Assembly (NCBI GenBank): GCA_934277615.1
Contig: CAKQUV010000008.1
Location: 1 to 59,666 of the forward strand
Origin: an uncultured Clostridia bacterium
GTDB lineage: Bacteria > Bacillota > Clostridia > Christensenellales > CAG-917
Reading direction: 5' to 3'
DNA: 59,666 nucleotides
A program made the translations under genes and the position numbers. This document shows, one piece after another, positions 6,881-16,045 of this stretch (the stretch's first letter is position 1; each line of letters begins with the position of its first letter). Under the pieces are notes generated by a model. It searched no databases. It was not told the origin of the DNA and saw only the letters and a list, made by a program, of their open reading frames with translations.

Positions 6881-6970
6881 AAAATTGAGTTTTGCACTTC
6901 TCGTGCCGTTGGGTTGCCCCTGCGAGCGCACTCGCGTTTATAAAGTTCGTTACCCCTTATAACAATTGAT

Positions 6971-6999
6971 ATTATAAAGAAAAACGCAACCTTTGTAAA
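6971..6999 (-). promoter_or_regulatory. Promoter of the Na/Pi cotransporter gene
   Basis: On the minus strand, -35 TTTACA (6994-6999), a 17 bp spacer and -10 TATAAT (6971-6976) point towards the transporter. The -10 is embedded in an imperfect palindrome with TTATAA ends (about 6958-6978), which could be an operator. Confidence 0.7.
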
Positions 7000-7222
7000 A
7001 CGATTTGTAAAAGTCCGTCCGAATTTGTTTAAATAACCCAAATGCTCGCCCGAAAGGCGTCGAAAGCGGTTGCAGATGGGATTGCGATGTGTTCGTTTTT
7101 CAAGGTTAAAAACAATTTGAAAATCAGTCAAAATGCCTAAAATCGACAAATAACACGATAAGTGTATAAAAAATCTACAACACGTATCGTGCGATAGCGT
7201 GGTTCAAAACAGGTAAAAATAA
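7000..7222. other. Intergenic region upstream of the Na/Pi gene
   Basis: No gene is supported between the transporter promoter and the polymerase terminator. CACGTATCGTG at 7181-7191 is the reverse complement of 7265-7275, so this 11-base pair brackets the dinB terminator. A minus-strand frame of 90 codons here shows no recognisable features. Confidence 0.5.
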
Positions 7223-7254
7223 GGCGTTTTAAGCGGTTTTACGCTCAAAACGCC
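7223..7254 (-). terminator. Terminator of the polymerase IV gene
   Basis: Read on the minus strand, GGCGTTTT, an inner AGCG/CGCT stem and AAAACGCC are followed by a T-rich run. The structure ends the dinB-like transcript 37 bp past its stop. Confidence 0.8.
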
Positions 7255-7290
7255 AGTTTTGCAACACGATACGTGCTATATACGAAATTG

Positions 7291-8586
7291 TCAAGTCGTT
7301 TTAGATTGGTGGAACGGACGGAAATCGTCCTCTTCGTGCAAGTTGCCCGTGAGGTCGTTGCCCACAAGCAAGCCGCGTTGCACGGCTTTGTATCCGTACT
7401 TTTCTCGTATCTTGTCAAGGCTCTCTTCCAGTTTGTCGTTTTTGTTTTCAACGTCGTCGAACAACGACAGTTGGAGTTGGCTTTTGTCGCTTAGGCGTAT
7501 TGCTGCCACGGTGATTGCCCGAAGAGGCGTGCCGAACGAGTGCATTTGCTTAAGAAGTTCGATTGCCTTTTGCGCAATGGCGCTAGACGTTGCGCTTGCG
7601 GGATTGAGCGGAATTTGCTTTGATATCCATTGCAATTGCGGATTTTTTATTGAAAGTCCGACGCCGCTTGCCACAAGGTTGTATTGTCTTAGTCTTAGCG
7701 CCACCATTTCCGACAAAGCGTAAATGACGATTTTTGCCTCGTCGAGGTTTTGTATATCTCTGGGCGTAGTGGTGCCGTTTGACACGCTCTTGGGAACGCG
7801 GATGTCGTAATAGCATTTTACCTCGTCCGTTTCGATACCTGCCGCGGCGTTTATCATATTGTCCGCAATCACGCCGAATTTGTAGCGAAGAGTATCTCTG
7901 TCCGCATTTGCAAGTTGACGAATGGTGCGGATGTTCATTTTATCCAGTTTTTCCGACGTGTGCCGACCTATCATAATCAATTCGGACGGGGACATATCGC
8001 CGATTACGGACATATAGTTGTTCTTGTCGAGAACGGTGGTTGCGTCGGGCTTTTTGAGGTCGCTGCCGAGCTTTGCCAAAGTCTTTGTGAAAGAAACGCC
8101 CACGGATATGGTAAGCCCTGTCTTTTCCTTGACTTTTTGGCGCAATTCGTTTGCAATTTGCTCGCCGGTGCCGAAAAGTCTTTCGCAGCCCGTAACATCC
8201 AGCCAGCACTCGTCTATGCCGAAACTCTCCACTCTGTCGGTATAAGTCGTGTAAATCTCAAAAACCTGTTTGGAATATTTGACGTATTCGTCGAAATGCG
8301 GCGGAACAAACACGATATCCGGGCATTTTTGCCTTGCAGACCACAGCGTTTCGCCTGTCTGCACGCCTGCCTTTTTTGCAAGTTGATTCTTTGCAAGCAC
8401 TATGCCGTGTCTTGCTTCGGGATTTCCGCAAACGGCAAGAGGCATCCCGTCGTATTCGGGATGCAGTTTTTGTTCTACGGACGCGTAGAAGTTGTTTAGG
8501 TCGCAATGCAAAATTGTTCTGCCCACGATTTGATTATACACAATTTTGTCTTGCAAAACAAGCGGTTCTAGTTTATAATAAATCAT
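7291..8586 (-). CDS. dinB: Y-family DNA polymerase (DinB/UvrX type)
   Basis: This is an error-prone translesion polymerase of the DinB/UmuC family. The catalytic carboxylates lie in CDLNNFYASVE (about residues 28-38) and FGIDECWLD (about 121-129). A helix-hairpin-helix region and little-finger domain follow. The C-terminal QLSLF (about 386-390) is a canonical sliding-clamp-binding motif. At 431 codons it is longer than usual DinB and closer to UvrX-like proteins. The ATG at 8586 lacks a ribosome site and would place its coding start over the divergent galE promoter. GTG codons at 8541 and 8526 are closer to the usual family start. I saw no clear SOS box. Confidence 0.92.
   Translation of the reverse strand: MIYYKLEPLVLQDKIVYNQIVGRTILHCDLNNFYASVEQKLHPEYDGMPLAVCGNPEARHGIVLAKNQLAKKAGVQTGETLWSARQKCPDIVFVPPHFDEYVKYSKQVFEIYTTYTDRVESFGIDECWLDVTGCERLFGTGEQIANELRQKVKEKTGLTISVGVSFTKTLAKLGSDLKKPDATTVLDKNNYMSVIGDMSPSELIMIGRHTSEKLDKMNIRTIRQLANADRDTLRYKFGVIADNMINAAAGIETDEVKCYYDIRVPKSVSNGTTTPRDIQNLDEAKIVIYALSEMVALRLRQYNLVASGVGLSIKNPQLQWISKQIPLNPASATSSAIAQKAIELLKQMHSFGTPLRAITVAAIRLSDKSQLQLSLFDDVENKNDKLEESLDKIREKYGYKAVQRGLLVGNDLTGNLHEEDDFRPFHQSKTT
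8551..8579 (+). promoter_or_regulatory. galE promoter, inside the annotated 5' end of the divergent polymerase gene
   Basis: TTGCAA (8551-8556), 17 bp and TATAAT (8574-8579) face galE. Confidence 0.72.
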
Positions 8587-8631
8587 AGATTAAAAATTTT
8601 TGCGCGCATAATGCGTGCGAGGAGTGTTTGT

Positions 8632-9618
8632 ATGATTTTGGTTACAGGCGGCGCAGGCTATATCGGCTCGCATTGCGTAAGAGAACTCAAAGAGCGCAAC
8701 ATGGACGTTGTCGTATATGACAACCTTTCCACCGGTCATATCGAATCCGTGCCTGAGGGCGTGCCTTTTGTCAAGGGCGACATCTTCGATGTCGAACTTT
8801 TGAAATCCACTTTCGAAAAATACCACGTGGATTCCGTCATACACTTTGCGGCGTTTTCGCTTGTCGGCGAGAGTATGTCCAATCCTGCCAAGTATTATCA
8901 CAACAACGTGGCAGGCACGCTCGCGCTTTTGGACGCTATGATTGCCCGCGACGTAAAATATCTTGTATTTTCGTCGTCTGCGGCGACGTACGGCGATTGC
9001 GGCGACGGTCTTATCACAGAGGAGAGTCCGCAACATCCCACAAGCGTCTATGGTCAGACAAAGCTTATGATGGAGCAATTTATGCAAGACTATGACAAAG
9101 CATACGGCCTAAAATACGTCGCATTGCGCTATTTCAACGCGGCAGGCGCACACAAGAGCGGCGAGATAGGCGAGGCTCACAATCCCGAGTCGCACCTCAT
9201 CCCGATTATCTTGCAAGTTGCCAACCACACTCGCGATTATATCGGCATTTTCGGCGAGGATTATCCCACGCCCGACGGCACATGCGTGAGAGATTATATC
9301 CACATCACCGACCTTGCGGACGCTCATATCCGCGCGCTCGATTATCTCAAACACGGCGGCAAATCCACCTATTACAACCTCGGCAACGGCAACGGTTTTT
9401 CCGTCAAAGAAGTCATCGATATGACGGAAAAGGTTACGGGAATCACCATTCCTCGCAAAATAGAAGGTCGTCGCCCCGGCGATCCTGCAACTCTTGTTGC
9501 TTCCAGCGAAAAAATCAAGCGCGAACTTGGTTGGAAACCTCAATACGACAGCCTCGAAAGCATCATTTCTTCCGCTTGGAAGTGGCATTCGACGCATCCG
9601 CACGGATACCAAAAGTGA
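8632..9618 (+). CDS. galE: UDP-glucose 4-epimerase
   Basis: GalE interconverts UDP-glucose and UDP-galactose using bound NAD. The 328-residue protein begins MILVTGGAGYIGSH, the NAD-binding Rossmann motif. It carries the catalytic YGQTK (YxxxK), an SSAATYG strand and the PDGTCVRDYIH stretch typical of GalE. AGGAG at 8620-8624 sits seven bases before the ATG at 8632; an in-frame ATG 21 bases upstream lacks such a site. galU follows 80 bp later, so the pair probably supplies nucleotide sugars for cell-surface polymers or galactose use. Confidence 0.97.
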   Translation: MILVTGGAGYIGSHCVRELKERNMDVVVYDNLSTGHIESVPEGVPFVKGDIFDVELLKSTFEKYHVDSVIHFAAFSLVGESMSNPAKYYHNNVAGTLALLDAMIARDVKYLVFSSSAATYGDCGDGLITEESPQHPTSVYGQTKLMMEQFMQDYDKAYGLKYVALRYFNAAGAHKSGEIGEAHNPESHLIPIILQVANHTRDYIGIFGEDYPTPDGTCVRDYIHITDLADAHIRALDYLKHGGKSTYYNLGNGNGFSVKEVIDMTEKVTGITIPRKIEGRRPGDPATLVASSEKIKRELGWKPQYDSLESIISSAWKWHSTHPHGYQK

Positions 9619-9698
9619 GATTTGATTGTATTATCGCAAAGTATATGAGACAAATTCGTCGCATAGAGTGGTAAAAACGAAACAACGGGGGACTATTT

Positions 9699-10562
9699 AT
9701 GAAAGTTAGAAAAGCCGTTATACCTTGCGCAGGTTTCGGGACTAGGTTTTTGCCCGTAACCAAAGTGCTTGCCAAAGAACTTTTGCCTATAGTGGATACG
9801 CCTGCTTTGTCCTATATCGTGGATGAGGCGGTGAAGAGCGGCATAGAAGAAATCATGATTGTCATATCCCCTCAAAAAGAGGATATCAGACGTCTTTTTC
9901 AGCCCAATGAACCGCTCAACGCAAGGCTAAAAGAAGTGGGAGATCAATATTCCTACTCGCTTGCCAACAAAGAGGTGGGCGCAAAGGTGAGTTTTGTGAT
10001 GCAAGAGAAGATGGACGGCAACGCCAACGCCATATATCTTTGCAAAGAATTTGCAAACGGCGAGCCGTTTGCGGTGCTTTTCGGCGACGACGTGATGTAC
10101 ACGCAGGAAGGCGTTTTGCCTGTTACAAAGCAGCTTATCGACGCATACGAAAAGACGGGCGGAGCGATTGTGGGTTGCCAGCATACAAGCGATGAAGTCG
10201 CGCGCCGTTGCGGCGTTATGATTGCAGAGGCGCAGGTTGACGATAAGATAACCAAAATAAGCGGAATTATCGAAAAACCCACCGGCGAAATGCCCAGCAA
10301 TCTCGTATCTCTCGGGCGTTTCGTGCTGCCGAGCGACATATTCGACGTAATCGAGCGCACACCCAAGACCAACGGCGAGGCGTACCTTACCGACGCTATT
10401 AGCATACTTGCAAAAGAGAAGAGCGCATACTCTTGCATTTTTGATGCAAGGCGTTACGACATCGGCAACAAGGAAGGATATTTGGAGGCAACCATAGAGT
10501 TTGCTCTCAGAGACGAAAAGCTGAAAAACAACTTCAAAAAGTATATAGAAACCATCAAATAA
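9699..10562 (+). CDS. galU: UTP-glucose-1-phosphate uridylyltransferase
   Basis: GalU makes UDP-glucose from UTP and glucose-1-phosphate, providing the substrate for GalE. The 287-residue protein has the N-terminal nucleotide-binding motif AGFGTRFLPVTK, the FGDDV metal site (about 128-132) and the EKP motif (about 190). These are normal for the family, as is the length. A GGGGGA ribosome site precedes the ATG. No terminator is seen between it and the next gene. Confidence 0.97.
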   Translation: MKVRKAVIPCAGFGTRFLPVTKVLAKELLPIVDTPALSYIVDEAVKSGIEEIMIVISPQKEDIRRLFQPNEPLNARLKEVGDQYSYSLANKEVGAKVSFVMQEKMDGNANAIYLCKEFANGEPFAVLFGDDVMYTQEGVLPVTKQLIDAYEKTGGAIVGCQHTSDEVARRCGVMIAEAQVDDKITKISGIIEKPTGEMPSNLVSLGRFVLPSDIFDVIERTPKTNGEAYLTDAISILAKEKSAYSCIFDARRYDIGNKEGYLEATIEFALRDEKLKNNFKKYIETIK

Positions 10563-10732
10563 ACCAAACGAATAAACGAAAATCGAGCATTTTGACCGAT
10601 TAGAATCATGAAAATCGTTATTGTAGATTGAAATATATTTGCGGTTTGCGGCGATTGGATATCGACGTAGAGAAACGTGCAATCGCTGTGCGTTACAAAT
10701 TTATGCAGTCAGACGCTCGATTCGGTGCGGAT

Positions 10733-12178
10733 ATGCAAAGGACGTGCGATATATGCGGCGAAAGCGAGGCGACTCTATTCGACCGCGTCGTTGAGAATAA
10801 TCAAAGCGTTGAATACGCCTATTGCGAGGCGTGCTATAAGCGTGCGCTCAAAGCAGGCAAAAATCCGCACGAAGAGGCGCAAAAGAGGCTTGCAAGACGT
10901 GGCAAAGAATGCAAGTTTTGCGGTTGCGACGTAGAGGAATTTCAAAAGACTTTTTTGTTCGGTTGCGCGCATTGTTACGAACAGATGCGAGGCATTGCCG
11001 TGGATAGCGCGCTCAAAGCGCAGCATATATCAAGAGAGGATTTGCACGGCGCGATACCGCTCGTTCACGTGCACGGCACGTGCGATTTGGACGGTTCGCT
11101 TTTTGAAAGCAGGAAGAGCGATTGCGAGAGTACGCAATATCTCAAAAGCGCAAACGAGTGCAGTATAGGCGAACTTATCGAAAACAACGTGATTTCATCC
11201 AGAATAAGGCTTGCCAGGAACATAAAAGGGCTTGAATTTCCTTCTCATATCAAAGTTACCGATCAACGTTGCGTAGATCTCATAAATTCGGCGTATTTTG
11301 CCTCTCAAGGCTTGTTCAACGCAAGACTTTTGCCTATGTCGAGGCTCACAAAAGAGCAGAAAAAAGCGCTTATCGAGAGGCATATCATATCCCTCAACCT
11401 TGCCAACAACGACAAGAACGGCGCAGTCATAGTGGAAGGCGACAAAAAGTACGGCATTTCCATTATGGTCAACGAAGAGGATCACATAAGAGAACAATGC
11501 GTTGTCGACGGGTTCAATCTCGCCGGCGCATTTGAAAGATTGCACCGATACGACGTAAATCTTATAAAGAGCGTGTCTATTGCTTATGACGAGCATCTGG
11601 GATTTCTGACGGCATGCCCGACCAATCTCGGCACCGGGATGCGAGCCTCGGTTATGTTGTTTTTGCCGGCACTCAAAAGAGCGGGCGCGATAGAGGACGC
11701 ACTCAAGACTTTCAAGACGGAATTCGGCTTGACTATAAGAGGCGTTTTCGGCGAGGGCAGCGAGGCGGCGTACGATATGTATCAAGTGTCCAATTCGCGC
11801 ACTTTGGGCGTAAGCGAAGAGAGTATAATCGGGCAGGTAGAGCAAGCGGCTGTGCGTATGTGCTATTGCGAAAGAGTCGCGCTTGAAAGACTTGTCAAAG
11901 ACAAGCAAACCGAGCTTTTGGACGGAATATCCAGAAGTTACGCCGTGCTTAAAAGCGCGTATGCGCTCACCTCAAAGGAACTTATGAAACTTCTCGTCGA
12001 CGTAAAACTCGGCGTTATACTCGGCATTTTGCCTATAAAAAACACACAAAAACTTGACGAAATGATATGGTCTTGCACCTCGTCGTCGTTGAGCATTATT
12101 ACTGGCGGAAACTCCGACGAAGAGCGCGACAAAATGCGTGCGCAAATCGTTAGAAAAATTCTCGCGGAGGACAAATGA
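10733..12178 (+). CDS. McsA-McsB fusion: zinc-finger activator joined to protein arginine kinase
   Basis: The first 100 residues or so resemble McsA: two Cys-pair clusters (CDIC with CEAC near 5-34, then CKFC with CAHC near 60-82), but no UVR motif after them. From about residue 148 a complete McsB kinase follows. It has SSRIRLARN (nucleotide-phosphate arginines), NEEDHIR (catalytic glutamate), ACPTNLGTGMRAS (guanidino-kinase cysteine loop) and RGVFGEGSEA. McsB phosphorylates arginines on misfolded proteins and marks them for ClpC-ClpP; McsA activates it. Usually these are separate genes. clpC starts inside the stop codon (ATGA), so they are coupled. The frame opens upstream at a TTG (10628), but the McsA-like sequence starts at the ATG at 10733; no strong ribosome site decides. 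No ctsR gene is nearby, and only one CtsR-like half-site (TTTGACC, about 10592) lies upstream. Confidence 0.9.
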   Translation: MQRTCDICGESEATLFDRVVENNQSVEYAYCEACYKRALKAGKNPHEEAQKRLARRGKECKFCGCDVEEFQKTFLFGCAHCYEQMRGIAVDSALKAQHISREDLHGAIPLVHVHGTCDLDGSLFESRKSDCESTQYLKSANECSIGELIENNVISSRIRLARNIKGLEFPSHIKVTDQRCVDLINSAYFASQGLFNARLLPMSRLTKEQKKALIERHIISLNLANNDKNGAVIVEGDKKYGISIMVNEEDHIREQCVVDGFNLAGAFERLHRYDVNLIKSVSIAYDEHLGFLTACPTNLGTGMRASVMLFLPALKRAGAIEDALKTFKTEFGLTIRGVFGEGSEAAYDMYQVSNSRTLGVSEESIIGQVEQAAVRMCYCERVALERLVKDKQTELLDGISRSYAVLKSAYALTSKELMKLLVDVKLGVILGILPIKNTQKLDEMIWSCTSSSLSIITGGNSDEERDKMRAQIVRKILAEDK

Positions 12179-14679
12179 TAAAGTTTTCTGATAACGCGCG
12201 CGCCGTACTCGATACGGCAGGCGAACTTGCCGTCCGCACAGGCGGACTTATTTGCACCGAACATATTTTGTACGGTCTTTTGAGCGTTGACGGGAGCGCG
12301 AAACGCATACTCAATCAATGCGGATTGTACGAGGACGACGTGTTGAAAATCTTTTCTCCAATGCCACTTCGTCCGCGTGTCGAGATGTCGGCAAGAGCAG
12401 GCAGAGCGGTGGAAAACGCAAGAGACGTTGCCACAAGGCTCGGCTCGTCGTGCGTGGGTACGGAGCATATTTTATACACCGTGCTTGACGAAACGTCGTC
12501 GGTTGCGGCAGGCGTTCTGAGAGATTGCGGCATAGACACAGAAAGTTTGCAAAGAGTGGTCTACAACGCCATAATTTCAAACGGCGGCGGCAGACCTACT
12601 ATGTGCGTCGCAAACGGTGCCCAAGAGAGCGTAAACAATATTCTAAGCGGCTATGTTTCGCAATATTTCGGCGATAGCGACCATGCGAAAAAGCACGTTG
12701 CGCAAGAGCCGCAAAAGGAAGAAAAGGACGATTTCGATTTGTCCAAATACGGCACGGATTTGACAAAAAAAGCGAGAGATGGCAAACTAGATCCCGTTAT
12801 CGGCAGAGGTAAGGAAACGGAAAGGGTCATTCAAGTGCTTTGCCGTAGAACAAAGAACAATCCTGTGCTTATAGGCGAACCGGGCGTAGGTAAGAGTGCG
12901 GTTGTGGACGGACTTGCGCAGGCAATCGTCAATGGCGACGTTCCCGACGCACTTAGAGGAAAGACGGTATTTTCTCTCGATTTGACCTCTCTTGTGGCAG
13001 GCACGAGATACAGAGGCGACTTTGAAGAAAGATTAAAAGAAACCCTCAACGGCATAAAACGCCGAGGGGATATTTTGCTGTTTATCGACGAGATTCACAC
13101 CATTTTGAAAGCGGGCGCAAGCGAGGGCGGTTTGGATATCGCCAACATTCTCAAGCCTATGCTCGCAAGGGGCGAATTGCAGACAATCGGCGCAACCACG
13201 CTTGAGGAATATCGCAAACAGTTTGAGCAAGACAGTGCGTTAGAACGCCGTTTTCAGCCCGTTTTGGTGGAAGAGCCGAGCGTCAGCGACACAATAGAGA
13301 TTTTGCAAGGATTGAAGCCCAAATACGAGGCGCACCACGGCGTTGTGATCACCGACGAGGCTATATCTTCGGCGGCTATTTTGTCGGACAGATACGTTGC
13401 GGACAGATTCTTGCCGGACAAGGCGATTGACCTTATTGACGAGGCGGCGTCTAGGAAAAAGATTTTCAATTTCACCACGCCGCAAGAAATTCGCGAATTA
13501 GAGGCTAAAATCAAGCAAGCGGACCTCGATTTGAGCGAGGCGAAACGCAGAGATAACTTTGAACTTTGCGCCAAATATAAAGCGCTCCGCGACGATTATA
13601 TTGAAAAACGCGAGAAAGCCGAAATAGAATGGAAAGAAAAATGCGCCTCCATGACGCTTTCCATTGGCGAGGACGAAATAGCGGAAGTGGTGGGCAATTG
13701 GACGGGTATCCCCGTGAGCAAAATCACGCAGGGCGAGAGTGAAAAACTTGTAAATCTCGAGAGGGTTTTGCAGTCCAGAGTTATCGGACAAGACGAGGCA
13801 TGTCTTGCGGTTGCAAGGGCAATAAAGCGCGCAAGAGCAGGGCTCAAAGACCCCAAACGCCCGATTGGTTCGTTCATTTTCTTGGGTCCGACGGGCGTCG
13901 GTAAAACGGAACTTGCAAAGGCGCTTGCAGGCGCGCTTTTCGGCGACGAAGATTTGCTTATCCGTGTGGATATGAGCGAATATATGGAAAAGGACAGCGT
14001 GTCAAGGCTCATAGGCTCAGCCCCCGGTCTGGTCGGATTCGAGGAGGGCGGACAACTGACGGAAAAAGTGCGAAGAAAGCCCTATTCTGTGGTGCTTTTC
14101 GATGAAATCGAAAAAGGACATCCCGACATCTTCAATATACTTCTTCAAATACTCGAGGACGGTATTCTTACCGACAGCCACGGTCGCACGGTGAGTTTCA
14201 AAAACACAGTTGTTATTCTCACTTCAAACATCGGCGCGAAAGAGGCGGCAGAACCTCGACATACCCTCGGTTTTGCAAGCGCGCAAGCAACGGAAAACGA
14301 AACGGAGCGCAACAGGGAAAGACATATCCAAGCCCTCAAAAGCGCAATGAAACCCGAGATTATCAACCGTATAGACGAAATCGTCGTGTTCAAGAAATTG
14401 GACAAAGAAAACATTGTCAGAATCGCGAATCTTATGTTCTCGTCGCTTGCCAAACGCCTTGAAGAAAGAGGAGTAAGCGTTGAGATTACGGACAAAGCAA
14501 AAGAGTATATCGCAAACGTCGGATACGACGCTGAATACGGAGCAAGACCGCTTCGCCGCACAATTCAAAGACTTGTCGAGGACAAACTCAGCGAGAAACT
14601 AATAAGAGGCGAAATCGGCGCAAACGACAAGGTGAAAATCGATTGCGACGGCGATACGCTCACTTTTGTAAAGTTATAA
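12175..14679 (+). CDS. clpC: ATP-dependent Clp protease ATP-binding subunit ClpC
   Basis: ClpC unfolds proteins and feeds them to ClpP. The 834-residue protein has the double Clp-N repeat (1-145), a first AAA+ module with GEPGVGKSA (about 238-246), a short middle region with a UVR-like coiled coil (about 445-490) and a second AAA+ module with GPTGVGKTE (about 571-579). The short middle domain separates it from ClpB. GGAGG lies seven bases before the ATG, inside the end of the mcsAB gene, and the overlap is ATGA. It should receive arginine-phosphorylated substrates from the fused McsAB. No ClpP gene is in the window. Confidence 0.96.
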   Translation: MIKFSDNARAVLDTAGELAVRTGGLICTEHILYGLLSVDGSAKRILNQCGLYEDDVLKIFSPMPLRPRVEMSARAGRAVENARDVATRLGSSCVGTEHILYTVLDETSSVAAGVLRDCGIDTESLQRVVYNAIISNGGGRPTMCVANGAQESVNNILSGYVSQYFGDSDHAKKHVAQEPQKEEKDDFDLSKYGTDLTKKARDGKLDPVIGRGKETERVIQVLCRRTKNNPVLIGEPGVGKSAVVDGLAQAIVNGDVPDALRGKTVFSLDLTSLVAGTRYRGDFEERLKETLNGIKRRGDILLFIDEIHTILKAGASEGGLDIANILKPMLARGELQTIGATTLEEYRKQFEQDSALERRFQPVLVEEPSVSDTIEILQGLKPKYEAHHGVVITDEAISSAAILSDRYVADRFLPDKAIDLIDEAASRKKIFNFTTPQEIRELEAKIKQADLDLSEAKRRDNFELCAKYKALRDDYIEKREKAEIEWKEKCASMTLSIGEDEIAEVVGNWTGIPVSKITQGESEKLVNLERVLQSRVIGQDEACLAVARAIKRARAGLKDPKRPIGSFIFLGPTGVGKTELAKALAGALFGDEDLLIRVDMSEYMEKDSVSRLIGSAPGLVGFEEGGQLTEKVRRKPYSVVLFDEIEKGHPDIFNILLQILEDGILTDSHGRTVSFKNTVVILTSNIGAKEAAEPRHTLGFASAQATENETERNRERHIQALKSAMKPEIINRIDEIVVFKKLDKENIVRIANLMFSSLAKRLEERGVSVEITDKAKEYIANVGYDAEYGARPLRRTIQRLVEDKLSEKLIRGEIGANDKVKIDCDGDTLTFVKL

Positions 14680-14732
14680 GTTTTGAGGAATGGCGATTTC
14701 GAAACAAAATCAAAGCAAAATGCGTTTTGCTA

Positions 14733-14761
14733 TTGAATAATAAAAATATATTTGCTATAAT
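14733..14761 (+). promoter_or_regulatory. Promoter of hpf
   Basis: TTGAAT (14733-14738), 17 bp and TATAAT (14756-14761) lie 31 bp before the start codon. Confidence 0.72.
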
Positions 14762-14792
14762 GAATATATAAAGAACTTCAGGAGGTTACTTT

Positions 14793-15131
14793 ATGAGAAT
14801 CGAAATTTTTGGCAAGAACTACAACCCAAGTGATTCACTCAAGGCAATCACCGAGAAAAAGTGCGCAAAACTCGAAAGACGTTTTGCAGACGAGGACACG
14901 GAAGTCAAATTCACCGTTACGTACGAGAACGGCGACTACACCACGGATATGGTGGTTACGAGCAAAGGTTTGACCTATCGTGCGCAAGCCGTGTCGGACT
15001 CTCCGTTTGACAACGTGGACGAGGTTATCCCCAGACTCCTCGGACAAATGAGAAAGCAAAAGGACATTTGGGATAAGGACAAGAAAGGCGCTCCCAACGT
15101 TTACGACGAGAGCGAAGGCGAAGAAGAATAA
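14793..15131 (+). CDS. hpf: Ribosome hibernation factor, short form (HPF/RaiA family)
   Basis: This protein binds the decoding region of idle 30S subunits. The 112-residue sequence matches the N-terminal HPF/RaiA fold: an initial strand IEIFGKNYNPSDSL, the basic helix TEKKCAKLERRF and the central TVTYENGDY. It ends in an acidic DESEGEEE tail. Most Firmicutes carry a long HPF of about 180-190 residues whose C-terminal domain pairs two 70S ribosomes; that domain is absent. A strong AGGAGG site precedes the ATG, and the gene has its own promoter. It is probably an active stress factor, but one that cannot form the usual long-HPF 100S dimer on its own. Confidence 0.88.
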   Translation: MRIEIFGKNYNPSDSLKAITEKKCAKLERRFADEDTEVKFTVTYENGDYTTDMVVTSKGLTYRAQAVSDSPFDNVDEVIPRLLGQMRKQKDIWDKDKKGAPNVYDESEGEEE

Positions 15132-15260
15132 ACGATACGCCAACCGCTTGCGTGGGTGGAATGAATATGCCTAAGCTATAAGGCAAGCAATTTACCGACG
15201 GTGAGCAACGGGTGAGAGTATAAAGGACGTTCTCGATTTTTCGAGGACGAAAAAGAGTAA

Positions 15261-16040
15261 ATGAAAGTCGGAATATCGACAGCAACATTTTTTACAAAGG
15301 AATTGACCGAGAACGCGTTCTCGGTCATTCAACGCTGTGGAGGGGACACCGCCGAGGTGTTCCTTACCACTTTTTGCGAGTATGAAAGCGATTTCGGACG
15401 GCTTTTGGCAGAGCGCAAGGGCAGCCTCGATATCTATTCCGTACACTCGCTCAACACAGAGTTCGAGCCGCAGCTTTTCAACGTTGCTCCGCGCACTTAC
15501 GAGGACGCGGAAAAGATATTCCGCAAAGTGCTTACGGTGGGCAATATGATTGGCGCAAAGGCGTACACGTTCCACGGTCAGCCGAGGCTTAAACGCAATC
15601 AGTATTTCGATCCCGTGATTGTGGGAAAGCGCATGGCGAAACTCGGCGATATCGCAAGCGAATACGGCATAAAACTATGCCTTGAAAACGTGCATTGGGC
15701 GACTTTCAACACGCCCGATTTTTATGAAAAAATGCGCTCGTATGCTCCGAACGTGGGAACGGTGCTTGACGTAAAGCAAGCAAGACAATCGGGTTATGAC
15801 TGGCGCGAATATCTTTCCGTAATGGGCGACAGCCTCAAAAACGTTCATCTCAGCGACGTTAAGGACGGAGAGATTGTCATGGTCGGCAAGGGTGAATTTC
15901 CCTTTGACGAGCTTATCGCAAGGCTGGAAGACAACGGATACGACGGACCGCTTATCATTGAACAATACGCAAAAAATTACGACTCTTACGAGGAAGTGGC
16001 GGAGTCGGTGAAATATTTGAAAAATCTTTTGGAGGCATAA
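15261..16040 (+). CDS. Sugar phosphate isomerase/epimerase-like TIM-barrel protein
   Basis: This 259-residue protein belongs to the AP-endonuclease-2/xylose isomerase-like TIM-barrel superfamily. Recognisable metal-ligand strands are FHGQP (about 95-99), LCLENVH (about 138-144), GTVLDVKQAR (about 168-177), NVHLSDV (about 194-200) and the C-terminal IIEQY (about 233-237). Such enzymes include sugar isomerases, epimerases and DNA repair nucleases, and the sequence alone does not choose a substrate. It is followed by pgi after five bases, and GGAGG for pgi lies in its last codons, so they are co-translated and a sugar-phosphate role is likely. Confidence 0.8.
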   Translation: MKVGISTATFFTKELTENAFSVIQRCGGDTAEVFLTTFCEYESDFGRLLAERKGSLDIYSVHSLNTEFEPQLFNVAPRTYEDAEKIFRKVLTVGNMIGAKAYTFHGQPRLKRNQYFDPVIVGKRMAKLGDIASEYGIKLCLENVHWATFNTPDFYEKMRSYAPNVGTVLDVKQARQSGYDWREYLSVMGDSLKNVHLSDVKDGEIVMVGKGEFPFDELIARLEDNGYDGPLIIEQYAKNYDSYEEVAESVKYLKNLLEA

Positions 16041-16045
16041 GTATT

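Noticed and set aside
6877..7149. Possible 90-codon minus-strand gene
   Set aside because: It overlaps the transporter promoter and start region, has no ribosome site and no recognisable feature.
10563..10732. CtsR operator before mcsAB
   Set aside because: Only one TTTGACC half-site is present; the partner half-site expected three bases away is missing.
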